This document shows positions 1-4,573 of a stretch of 5,427 bases of DNA, piece by piece. The notes under the pieces are model-generated. The model searched no databases, was not told the origin of the DNA, and worked only from the letters and a program-made list of their open reading frames with translations. A program made the translations under genes and the position numbers. Source of the DNA: Actinomycetes bacterium. Its GTDB lineage: Bacteria; Actinomycetota; Actinomycetes; Actinomycetales; Microbacteriaceae. The first letter of the stretch is position 1. Each line of letters begins with the position of its first letter. The stretch lies in NCBI GenBank assembly GCA_023421635.1, contig JAEZSU010000089.1, positions 1 to 5,427 of the forward strand. Direction: 5' to 3'.

Positions 1-762
1 GGCGGGATCTGGTTCGCGCAGGACGCGCGCGCCCGGGCGGACGCCGCGCGTGGGCTCAGCCCGGCGCAGCAGGCGCTCATCACGGCGGCGCTCGACGCGC
101 AGGCCGACACCGGCGCGCAGATCGTCGCCCAGCGGGACGCCTACCGGCAGGCTGTCGGAGGCTGGGAGGCCGATCAGGCGGCGGCCGAGGCGTGGCTGCA
201 GACGAACGACGCGCCGGCAGCATCCGTCGCGAACCCGGGCGGTACCACGATCCCGGGCGGCGACCCGGACGGGCAGGCGTTCCTCGATGCGATCGGCGCC
301 ACCGACGTGCAGGTGTTCTTCGACGCCGGGACCGACAACTGCGGCTACACCGCGGTCGGCGACGACCCGTTCTCGTACAGCGCCGGGGGCTGTTACGACA
401 GCCGCTTCCGCAACTGGCTCTTCCTGGCGTGGGAGCGGGGCGGCGAGGAACTGGTGTGGCCCGTCTTCGTCCACGAGGCGATGCACTGGTACCAGTACCA
501 GCACTACTACCCGCTCTTCCTCTCCGCCGGTCGCGCCGGGGTCGCGCACGACGCCTACCGAGGTGCGGTCGAGAGCGACGCGAGCTGCCGGGCGGTGGTC
601 GTGTACGGCATCGACCCGGCCGAGTACGAGGGGTCCTCCTCGCCCTGCGACGTCGACGGCTGGTACGAGGGCTGGCTCCGCGACGCGATCGCGGCCCACG
701 GCGTCCGGGTGAGCGAACCCGTCGCCGCGGAGTTCGAGGTGCGGGAGGCGGTCAGGCCATGA
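1..762 (+). CDS. Exported metallopeptidase-like protein of unknown function, 3' part of gene
   Basis: The reading frame is open from the first base, so the start lies upstream; 253 codons are visible before TGA. I do not recognise a named family. The first visible residues (GGIWFAQ) look like the end of a hydrophobic segment, followed by an Ala/Gln/Arg-rich stretch (about residues 8-68) that is probably helical, then a Gly/Pro linker, then a globular domain from about residue 90. That domain carries HEAMHWYQYQH at residues 158-168 (bases 472-504): HExxH with a third His at the spacing used by metzincin zinc peptidases, but with Gln where metzincins have Gly. Four cysteines (114, 131, 196, 216) could form two disulfides, which fits an extracellular location. 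Inference: a membrane-anchored or secreted zinc hydrolase. Its stop overlaps the start of the next gene by 4 nt, so the two are probably translated together. Being a protein-coding gene is near certain; peptidase activity is tentative. Confidence 0.8.
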   Translation, partial: GGIWFAQDARARADAARGLSPAQQALITAALDAQADTGAQIVAQRDAYRQAVGGWEADQAAAEAWLQTNDAPAASVANPGGTTIPGGDPDGQAFLDAIGATDVQVFFDAGTDNCGYTAVGDDPFSYSAGGCYDSRFRNWLFLAWERGGEELVWPVFVHEAMHWYQYQHYYPLFLSAGRAGVAHDAYRGAVESDASCRAVVVYGIDPAEYEGSSSPCDVDGWYEGWLRDAIAAHGVRVSEPVAAEFEVREAVRP

Positions 763-1211
763 CACGTGCCCTCCGCCGTGCTGCCGCGCTGTCCGCCGGC
801 GCGGCGATGCTCGTCGCCCTCGCCGGTTGCGCGCCGGACCGGGTCGAGGTGACCGAGCACGCCGACGCCGTCTTCGCCGACCTGGTCGACGCCGTCTCGG
901 CGATCGACGCGCAGACCCTCCGAACCCTGGAGACGTCACCCGTCCAGGAGGTCTCGTGCGCCGACCGCGAGGGGGCGCAGGCGCAGGTGCGCACCGCCAC
1001 GGGGACGCTCTCGATCGAGGCGGACGACCAGGATGCGGTCGCGGTGTTCGAGGCCGTGCACGAGCGGCTGCCGCGGGCGGCGTGGGACCCGATCCGGCAC
1101 GATCGCGACCTCACGCAGCGCGCGTGGGCGGCCGAGGACGGCGTGGTCGTCGCGGTCACCGCATCGGGCCCCGTGATCACGTTCTCGGTGTTCACCCCGT
1201 GCCTGCCGTGA
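759..1211 (+). CDS. Small lipoprotein of unknown function
   Basis: The gene encodes 150 residues. The N-terminus is a textbook lipoprotein signal: positive residues R3, R6 and R7, a hydrophobic core (about 8-21), then LAGC with Cys24 as the predicted lipidated residue after signal peptidase II cleavage. The mature part of about 127 residues has two cysteines, Cys67 and Cys148 near the C-terminus, that could form a disulfide. The middle holds an acidic helical stretch (about 33-52), and the C-terminal part looks like beta strands. I do not recognise a family. The ATG is chosen because it sits at the ATGA overlap with the upstream gene, has GGGAGG at 743-748 ten bases ahead, and places the signal peptide exactly at the N-terminus; upstream in-frame codons read through Arg-rich shadow sequence. 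The overlap suggests translational coupling to the metallopeptidase-like gene and a shared role at the cell surface, which is inference. Confidence 0.88.
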   Translation: MTRALRRAAALSAGAAMLVALAGCAPDRVEVTEHADAVFADLVDAVSAIDAQTLRTLETSPVQEVSCADREGAQAQVRTATGTLSIEADDQDAVAVFEAVHERLPRAAWDPIRHDRDLTQRAWAAEDGVVVAVTASGPVITFSVFTPCLP

Positions 1212-1220
1212 CGCGCCGCG

Positions 1221-1250
1221 TTCGCGACCGCTCCGGCCATGCCGTACACT
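1221..1250 (+). promoter_or_regulatory. Candidate promoter for tRNA-Trp-secE-nusG
   Basis: A TACACT at 1245-1250 matches the TAnAnT pattern of actinobacterial -10 boxes, with a poor -35 (TTCGCG at 1221-1226, 18-nt spacer). It is the best -10 candidate in the 138-nt gap before the tRNA and would start RNA near 1256-1257, giving a leader of about 93 nt. The bases before the -10 (CATGCCG) resemble those before the rplK -10 (CATGACG). Confidence 0.5.
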
Positions 1251-1255
1251 GAATC

Positions 1256-1274
1256 ATGCAGTTGAAGTCTGCAT
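1256..1274 (+). other. Small hairpin at the presumed 5' end of the tRNA-Trp leader
   Basis: ATGCAG (1256-1261) and CTGCAT (1269-1274) form a 6-bp stem with a 7-nt loop, followed by TCTTTC. It could cap the 5' end of the tRNA-Trp transcript, or be a weak terminator for the lipoprotein gene ending 45 nt upstream. The stem is short and AT-rich, so neither role is certain. Confidence 0.35.
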
Positions 1275-1332
1275 TCTTTCGCCGTGCCTCCGTCTCGATA
1301 GCCCTGATGGAACACGGTGCGGGAGCGGACGC

Positions 1333-1348
1333 GAGGTCCCAGGACCTC
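1333..1348 (+). other. Hairpin one base upstream of tRNA-Trp
   Basis: GAGGTC (1333-1338), loop CCAG, GACCTC (1343-1348) is a perfect 6-bp inverted repeat ending one nucleotide before the mature tRNA 5' end. In the precursor it would sit against the acceptor stem, where RNase P cuts. A role in 5' processing is inference. Confidence 0.4.
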
Positions 1349-1349
1349 T

Positions 1350-1422
<73 letters not shown>

Positions 1423-1467
1423 CGCGTCAGCGCATGCTGGCACACGGTAAGCGATTCAGGTGGGTTC

Positions 1468-1740
1468 ATGGTCCAGGACGCCTCGAAGGGCGAAGTCGTC
1501 GCGTCCAGCGCCGGCACGCGGGAGAAGAAGGCGAACGTCTTCACCCGCATCGTGATCTTCATCCGTCAGGTGTTCGCCGAACTCCGCAAGGTCGTCACGC
1601 CGACCCGCAAGGAGCTGCTGAAGTTCACGGCGGTCGTCCTCGGGTTCGTGGTCGTGATGATGGCCGTGGTCTACGGCCTGGACACGCTGTTCGTCTGGCT
1701 GACGACGGTGGTCTTCGGCAGCCCGGTCGACGCGGCCTGA
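1468..1740 (+). CDS. secE: Preprotein translocase subunit SecE
   Basis: This 90-residue protein is the small essential subunit of the SecYEG channel, which clamps SecY in the membrane during protein export. It has the single-span bacterial form: a polar N-terminal tail (1-22), an amphipathic surface helix (about 24-41, [20 protein letters not shown]), the conserved hinge region with VTPTRKEL (43-50), and one transmembrane helix (about 52-79) followed by a short tail. The ATG at 1468 is preceded by AGGTGGG (1458-1464) and gives a normal actinobacterial length; the frame stays open upstream to an ATG inside the tRNA gene, which is not a credible start. No convincing promoter is visible in the 45 nt after the tRNA, so it is probably co-transcribed with tRNA-Trp and separated from it by tRNA processing. 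nusG follows after 46 nt. Confidence 0.96.
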   Translation: MVQDASKGEVVASSAGTREKKANVFTRIVIFIRQVFAELRKVVTPTRKELLKFTAVVLGFVVVMMAVVYGLDTLFVWLTTVVFGSPVDAA

Positions 1741-1762
1741 CACCCGACGCGGCCCCCGCCGC

Positions 1763-1768
1763 AGGAGG
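1763..1768 (+). promoter_or_regulatory. nusG Shine-Dalgarno, unusually far from the start
   Basis: AGGAGG is the only strong ribosome binding sequence ahead of nusG, but 18 nt separate it from the GTG at 1787; 5-9 nt is usual. No in-frame start codon lies between them. A weak GAGAGAG (1772-1778) sits at normal spacing and may act instead. Confidence 0.5.
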
Positions 1769-1786
1769 AACGAGAGAGTACGCAAA

Positions 1787-2866
1787 GTGTCTGAGAAGTA
1801 TCACGACGACGTCGACTGGGCGACGGCTGCCGAGCAGTCCAGCGAGGACGACGAGGCCCAGGAGGGCGACATCCTCGCCGTCCAGGAGCGCGCGTCGGAG
1901 CCGGCCGAGCACCTCGCGGTGCACGTCGAGGACGGCGACGAGGACGACGACACCGAAGGCAGTGAGGACATCGACATCGACGACCCGGAGGCGGACGCCA
2001 TCGTGAACGACGCGCTCGAGATCGACCAGGCCGCCGAGGCCGAGGCAGCGGCAGAGGTGCTCACCGACGCCCTGGCCGAGGAGGTCGCCGAGCGTGCGGC
2101 CGAGGATGCGGACGAGGTCACGCCCTACGACGGCCCCGACGTGAACGGCGAGCCCGACGAGCCCGTGCTCAGCGAGGAGTTCGTCGAGGAGGTCGAGGCA
2201 GCAGCCGGCGTCGTCGACGAGGTCGAGGACGAGGCCGACGCCGATCTGGACCCGTACGAGGCGTTCCGCGCCGAGCTCCGTTCGCTTCCCGGCAAGTGGT
2301 ACGTCATCCACTCCTACGCGGGCTTCGAGCGCAAGGTGAAGGCCAACATCGAGCAGCGCAAGTCCACGCTCGAGGTCGAAGAGGACATCTACCAGGTCGA
2401 GGTCCCGATGGAGGACGTCGTCGAGATCAAGAACGGCCAGCGCAAGATGGTCACGCGTGTCCGGATCCCCGGGTACGTGCTCGTTCGCATGGAGCTCAAC
2501 GAGGACACCTGGTCGGTCGTGCGTCACACCCCCGGTGTGACCGGCTTCGTGGGCAACGCCCACAACCCGACCCCGCTGCGGTTCGAAGAGGCCTTCAACA
2601 TGCTGAAGTCCCTCGTGCAGGTCACCGAGACGGCTCCCGCCAAGGCCGGCGCCGCCAAGGGCGCGCCTGCCGCGGCCCGCGTCATCCCGGCCGAGGTCGA
2701 CTACGAGATCGGCGAGACCATCACGATCAAGGAGGGCTCGTTCGCCGGCCTTCCCGGCTCCATCAGCGAGATCAAGCCCGAGAGCGGCAAGCTCACGGTG
2801 CTCGTCTCCCTGTTCGAGCGCGAGACGCCCGTCGAGCTGTCGTTCGACCAGGTCACGAAGCTTTGA
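1787..2866 (+). CDS. nusG: Transcription termination/antitermination factor NusG with long acidic N-terminal extension
   Basis: NusG binds RNA polymerase through its NGN domain and reaches Rho or ribosomal protein S10 through its KOW domain. This copy has 359 residues, against about 180 in E. coli. Residues 1-168 are an extension with roughly 63 Asp/Glu and only five Lys/Arg, probably disordered. The NGN domain follows from about W171 ([16 protein letters not shown]) through [10 protein letters not shown] and [11 protein letters not shown]. An Ala/Pro/Lys-rich linker spans about 281-303, and the KOW domain occupies about 307-359 ([20 protein letters not shown]) and ends VTKL. The start is the GTG (translated [11 protein letters not shown]) because no other start fits and the acidic tail is characteristic of actinobacterial NusG. 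It is the last gene of its unit; a palindrome and then a terminator follow. Confidence 0.96.
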   Translation: MSEKYHDDVDWATAAEQSSEDDEAQEGDILAVQERASEPAEHLAVHVEDGDEDDDTEGSEDIDIDDPEADAIVNDALEIDQAAEAEAAAEVLTDALAEEVAERAAEDADEVTPYDGPDVNGEPDEPVLSEEFVEEVEAAAGVVDEVEDEADADLDPYEAFRAELRSLPGKWYVIHSYAGFERKVKANIEQRKSTLEVEEDIYQVEVPMEDVVEIKNGQRKMVTRVRIPGYVLVRMELNEDTWSVVRHTPGVTGFVGNAHNPTPLRFEEAFNMLKSLVQVTETAPAKAGAAKGAPAAARVIPAEVDYEIGETITIKEGSFAGLPGSISEIKPESGKLTVLVSLFERETPVELSFDQVTKL

Positions 2867-2868
2867 CG

Positions 2869-2909
2869 CGTGTCGGGGCAATGCCGCGAAGCGGCGTTGC
2901 CCCGACACG
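2869..2909 (+). repeat. 41-nt near-perfect palindrome directly after nusG
   Basis: Two 19-nt arms (2869-2887 and 2891-2909) pair along their whole length with one G-U wobble and a GAA loop, starting two bases after the nusG stop. The tip is GCGAAGC, a sequence known to make exceptionally stable DNA mini-hairpins. No T-run follows. It may be a first terminator or 3' mRNA-end stabiliser for secE-nusG, or a member of a dispersed palindromic repeat family; the sequence alone does not decide. Confidence 0.85.
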
Positions 2910-2915
2910 GGTCAA

Positions 2916-2943
2916 GGTCGAGCGAGCGAAGCGAGCCGAAACC
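2916..2943 (+). repeat. Purine-rich GCGAGCGAAGCGAGC repeat, likely dispersed family member
   Basis: GGTCG-AGCGAGCGAAGCGAGC-CGAAACC contains a 14-nt exact mirror repeat (CGAGCGAAGCGAGC, 2923-2936). From general familiarity, elements of the form GGTCGAG...GCGAGCGAAGCGAGC...CGAAACC recur between genes in actinobacteria such as Microbacterium. No coding capacity. Membership of a family is recalled, not tested. Confidence 0.5.
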
Positions 2944-2995
2944 CGGTTGTGACCCGGTCCAGTCCGCCCTGCCGCACACGGCCCTAGACACCTCC

Positions 2996-3034
2996 CGAAG
3001 ACGCCCCGCCCGGTCCGCCGGCGGGGCGTCTTCG
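2996..3034 (+). terminator. Terminator of the secE-nusG unit
   Basis: CGAAGACGCCCCGCC (2996-3010) and its exact complement (3020-3034) form a 15-bp perfect, very GC-rich stem with a 9-nt loop. The TCTTCG of the 3' arm supplies some U residues, but no separate U-tract follows, as is common in actinobacteria. It lies between the end of nusG and the rplK promoter, 130 nt after the nusG stop. Confidence 0.85.
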
Positions 3035-3046
3035 CGCCCGGGCGTG

Positions 3047-3076
3047 TCGCGCGGATGCTGCGGCATGACGTAGAAT
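3047..3076 (+). promoter_or_regulatory. Promoter of rplK-rplA
   Basis: TAGAAT at 3071-3076 is a good actinobacterial -10 (TAnnnT, five of six to TATAAT). The -35 is poor (TCGCGC around 3047-3052 at 18-nt spacing). Transcription would start near 3082-3083 at GG, giving a leader of about 100 nt before rplK. Its place just after a strong terminator supports it. Confidence 0.7.
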
Positions 3077-3080
3077 AGGG

Positions 3081-3117
3081 AGGTTGCTCGTGTGCGCTCG
3101 TCGTACACGAGCGACCT
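3081..3117 (+). promoter_or_regulatory. Long 5'-end hairpin of the rplK-rplA mRNA leader
   Basis: AGGTTGCTCGTGT (3081-3093) pairs with ACACGAGCGACCT (3105-3117) over 13 bp with one G-U, closing an 11-nt loop. It starts essentially at the predicted transcription start. The loop contains a second CTCGT (3097-3101) that could pair with ACGAG (3107-3111) instead, so two exclusive folds are possible. Function unknown: mRNA protection or leader-based control of the operon are both open. Confidence 0.65.
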
Positions 3118-3141
3118 ACCGTCGCCCGGAACGTCCGGCGG

Positions 3142-3165
3142 CGGGAGAGCGGGGCATCCGTCCCG
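3142..3165 (+). promoter_or_regulatory. Leader hairpin with asymmetric internal loop, candidate L1 autoregulatory site
   Basis: CGGGA (3142-3146) pairs with TCCCG (3161-3165); a 5'-side-only bulge GAG (3147-3149) separates this from CGG/CCG (3150-3152/3158-3160) with loop GGCAT. L1 is known to repress the L11-L1 operon in E. coli by binding a leader structure that copies its 23S rRNA site, built of two short helices and an asymmetric loop. This hairpin ends 19 nt before the rplK ATG and leaves the Shine-Dalgarno (3173-3180) free. The match is by shape only. Confidence 0.35.
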
Positions 3166-3184
3166 TTCGAGGAAAGGAAGAGAC

Positions 3185-3616
3185 ATGGCACCCAAGAAGA
3201 AGGTGACCGGCCTGATCAAGCTCCAGATCAACGCCGGTGCAGCCAACCCGGCGCCGCCGATCGGTCCGGCGCTCGGTCAGCACGGCGTGAACATCATGGA
3301 GTTCTGCAAGGCGTACAACGCCGCGACCGAGTCGCAGCGCGGCAACGTCATCCCCGTGGAGATCACCGTCTACGAGGACCGCAGCTTCACGTTCGTCCTG
3401 AAGACCCCGCCGGCCGCCGAGCTCATCAAGAAGGCCGCCGGCCTCCAGAAGGGCTCCTCCACGCCGCACACGGTCAAGGTGGGCAAGCTCACCAAGGACC
3501 AGGTCCGTCAGATCGCCGAGACCAAGCAGCCCGACCTGAACGCGAACGACATCGAGGCAGCCTCGAAGATCATCGCCGGCACCGCCCGTTCCATGGGCAT
3601 CACGGTCGAGGACTGA
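3185..3616 (+). CDS. rplK: 50S ribosomal protein L11
   Basis: This 143-residue protein matches the usual L11 length. L11 binds the GTPase-associated region of 23S rRNA, where elongation factors, release factors and RelA act, and where thiostrepton binds. The N-terminal domain holds the signature [20 protein letters not shown] followed by [14 protein letters not shown] (about 7-40), including the proline-rich helix of the thiostrepton site. The C-terminal RNA-binding domain (about 75-143) has [14 protein letters not shown] and ends [15 protein letters not shown], matching the L11 family signature. The ATG is chosen for the MAPKKKVTG start and the purine-rich AAAGGAAG (3173-3180) just upstream; a GTG at 3092 in the same frame would translate the leader hairpin and is rejected. 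rplA follows after 13 nt in the same unit. Confidence 0.98.
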   Translation: MAPKKKVTGLIKLQINAGAANPAPPIGPALGQHGVNIMEFCKAYNAATESQRGNVIPVEITVYEDRSFTFVLKTPPAAELIKKAAGLQKGSSTPHTVKVGKLTKDQVRQIAETKQPDLNANDIEAASKIIAGTARSMGITVED

Positions 3617-3629
3617 GGGGGAGAACAAC

Positions 3630-4322
3630 ATGGCTACCAAGTCCAAGGCATACGAAGCAGCGGCCGCGAAGATCGACCGCTCCACCTACTACTCCACTGC
3701 CGACGCCGTCGCGCTGGCCAAGGAGACCGGTTCGAAGAAGTTCGACTCGACCGTCGAGGTCGCGCTGAAGCTCTCCGTCGACCCGCGCAAGGCGGACCAG
3801 ATGGTGCGCGGCACCGTCATGCTCCCGCACGGCACCGGTAAGACCGCCCGTGTCATCGTGTTCGCGACCGGCCCCGCCGCCGAAGCCGCCATCGCGGCCG
3901 GTGCGGACGAGGTCGGCGGCGCCGAGCTCATCGAGAAGGTCGCCGGCGGCTGGACCGACTTCGACGCGGCCGTCTCCACCCCGGAGCTCATGGGCCAGGT
4001 CGGTCGTCTCGGCAAGGTGCTCGGCCCCCGCGGCCTGATGCCGAACCCGAAGACCGGCACCGTGACCCCCAACCCGGCCAAGGCCGTGGAGGAGATCAAG
4101 GGCGGCAAGATCGAGTTCCGCGTCGACAAGCACGCCAACGTGCACTTCATCGTCGGCAAGGCCTCGTTCACGGCCGAGCAGCTGCACGAGAACATCACGG
4201 CCGCGATCGACGAGATCGTCCGCCTGAAGCCCTCGAGCTCGAAGGGCCGCTACATCCAGAAGGGCGCCGTGTCGACCACGTTCGGCCCCGGCATCCCGCT
4301 GGACGTCAACGCGCTCGCCTGA
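3630..4322 (+). CDS. rplA: 50S ribosomal protein L1
   Basis: This 230-residue protein is full length for bacterial L1. L1 forms the mobile stalk beside the E site of the large subunit and helps move deacylated tRNA out; in several bacteria it also represses its own operon by binding the mRNA leader. Domain I is built from both ends of the chain (about 1-67 and 160-230). Domain II lies between, with the family signature [20 protein letters not shown] (131-150). The C-terminal part contains [19 protein letters not shown] (159-177) and a typical [17 protein letters not shown] (206-222). GGGGGAG (3617-3623), directly after the rplK stop and 6 nt before the ATG, is a strong ribosome binding site. 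The gene is last in the rplK-rplA unit; a clear terminator follows 13 nt after its stop. Confidence 0.98.
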   Translation: MATKSKAYEAAAAKIDRSTYYSTADAVALAKETGSKKFDSTVEVALKLSVDPRKADQMVRGTVMLPHGTGKTARVIVFATGPAAEAAIAAGADEVGGAELIEKVAGGWTDFDAAVSTPELMGQVGRLGKVLGPRGLMPNPKTGTVTPNPAKAVEEIKGGKIEFRVDKHANVHFIVGKASFTAEQLHENITAAIDEIVRLKPSSSKGRYIQKGAVSTTFGPGIPLDVNALA

Positions 4323-4335
4323 GCCCGTTCCCTGC

Positions 4336-4365
4336 GAAAGGCCCCGTCTTCGGACGGGGCCTTTC
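4336..4365 (+). terminator. Terminator of rplK-rplA
   Basis: GAAAGGCCCCGTC (4336-4348) and GACGGGGCCTTTC (4353-4365) form a perfect 13-bp stem capped by the very stable TTCG tetraloop. The 3' arm ends in CCTTTC, giving the only U-rich element. The A-rich start of the 5' arm means the structure could also work for transcripts from the opposite strand, where the amidase gene converges. Confidence 0.92.
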
Positions 4366-4372
4366 CGCGTTT

Positions 4373-4387
4373 GCGGCGGGTCGCCGC
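4373..4387 (+). other. Small secondary hairpin after the rplA terminator
   Basis: GCGGCG (4373-4378), loop GGT, CGCCGC (4382-4387) is a perfect 6-bp stem seven nucleotides after the terminator. It may back up termination, or be chance in GC-rich DNA. Confidence 0.3.
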
Positions 4388-4422
4388 GTCACGGGATGCC
4401 ACGGCTTGCCCGGCACGGCTTG

Positions 4423-4519
4423 ACGGGATTCGGACCTCTCCCCGCCACGAGATTCGGACATCTCACGGGATTCGGGCGGATGCGGCAGAACGGGCCCGAA
4501 TCCCGTGAACCACCCGAAT
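4423..4519. repeat. Cluster of ATTCGG-core short repeats
   Basis: Three direct copies of ACG[G/A]GATTCGG[A/G] start at 4423, 4447 and 4465. An exact inverted copy lies at 4495-4506, and a partial inverted copy (CCCGAAT) at 4513-4519. Copies one and two extend to ACGRGATTCGGACMTCTC (18 nt). It fills most of the gap between rplA and the convergent amidase gene. Spacing is irregular (24, 18, 30 nt), so it is not a CRISPR. Function unknown. Confidence 0.75.
4463..4508. repeat. Perfect 15-bp inverted repeat between rplA and the amidase gene
   Basis: TCACGGGATTCGGGC (4463-4477) and GCCCGAATCCCGTGA (4494-4508) are exact reverse complements with a 16-nt spacer. It is built from two opposed copies of the ATTCGG repeat. 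It could terminate the minus-strand amidase transcript, 66 nt after that gene's stop, though there is no T-run on either side. Confidence 0.8.
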
Positions 4520-4573
4520 GCGGTGACACGGCGCGCGGCACGGCGGGCGACCGGGCGGCCGCGGGAGGCGGCG

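Noticed and set aside
50..712. Plus-strand open frame of 220 codons overlapping the metallopeptidase-like gene
   Set aside because: The product is almost only Arg, Ser, Thr, Pro and Ala, typical of an off-frame reading of GC-rich DNA, and the overlapping frame has a plausible folded domain.
1625..2908. Minus-strand open frame of 427 codons opposite nusG
   Set aside because: It is the complement of the acidic nusG coding sequence; the GAC/GAG-rich codons read as Val/Leu/Asp-rich low-complexity protein with no domain, and nusG is certain on the other strand.
2941..2958. ACCCGGT twice (2941-2947 and 2952-2958)
   Set aside because: Seven bases in GC-rich DNA is within chance, and no structure or neighbouring motif supports a role.
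3126..3138. Small CCGG-aacgt-CCGG hairpin in the rplK leader
   Set aside because: A 4-bp stem is too short to claim in DNA of this composition.
3092..3184. GTG start that would lengthen L11 by 31 residues
   Set aside because: It sits in the leader hairpin, lacks a suitable ribosome binding site, and the added residues are not part of L11 proteins.
4423..4519. Repeat cluster considered as a CRISPR array
   Set aside because: Units are short and partly degenerate, spacing is irregular, two copies are inverted, and no cas genes are nearby.
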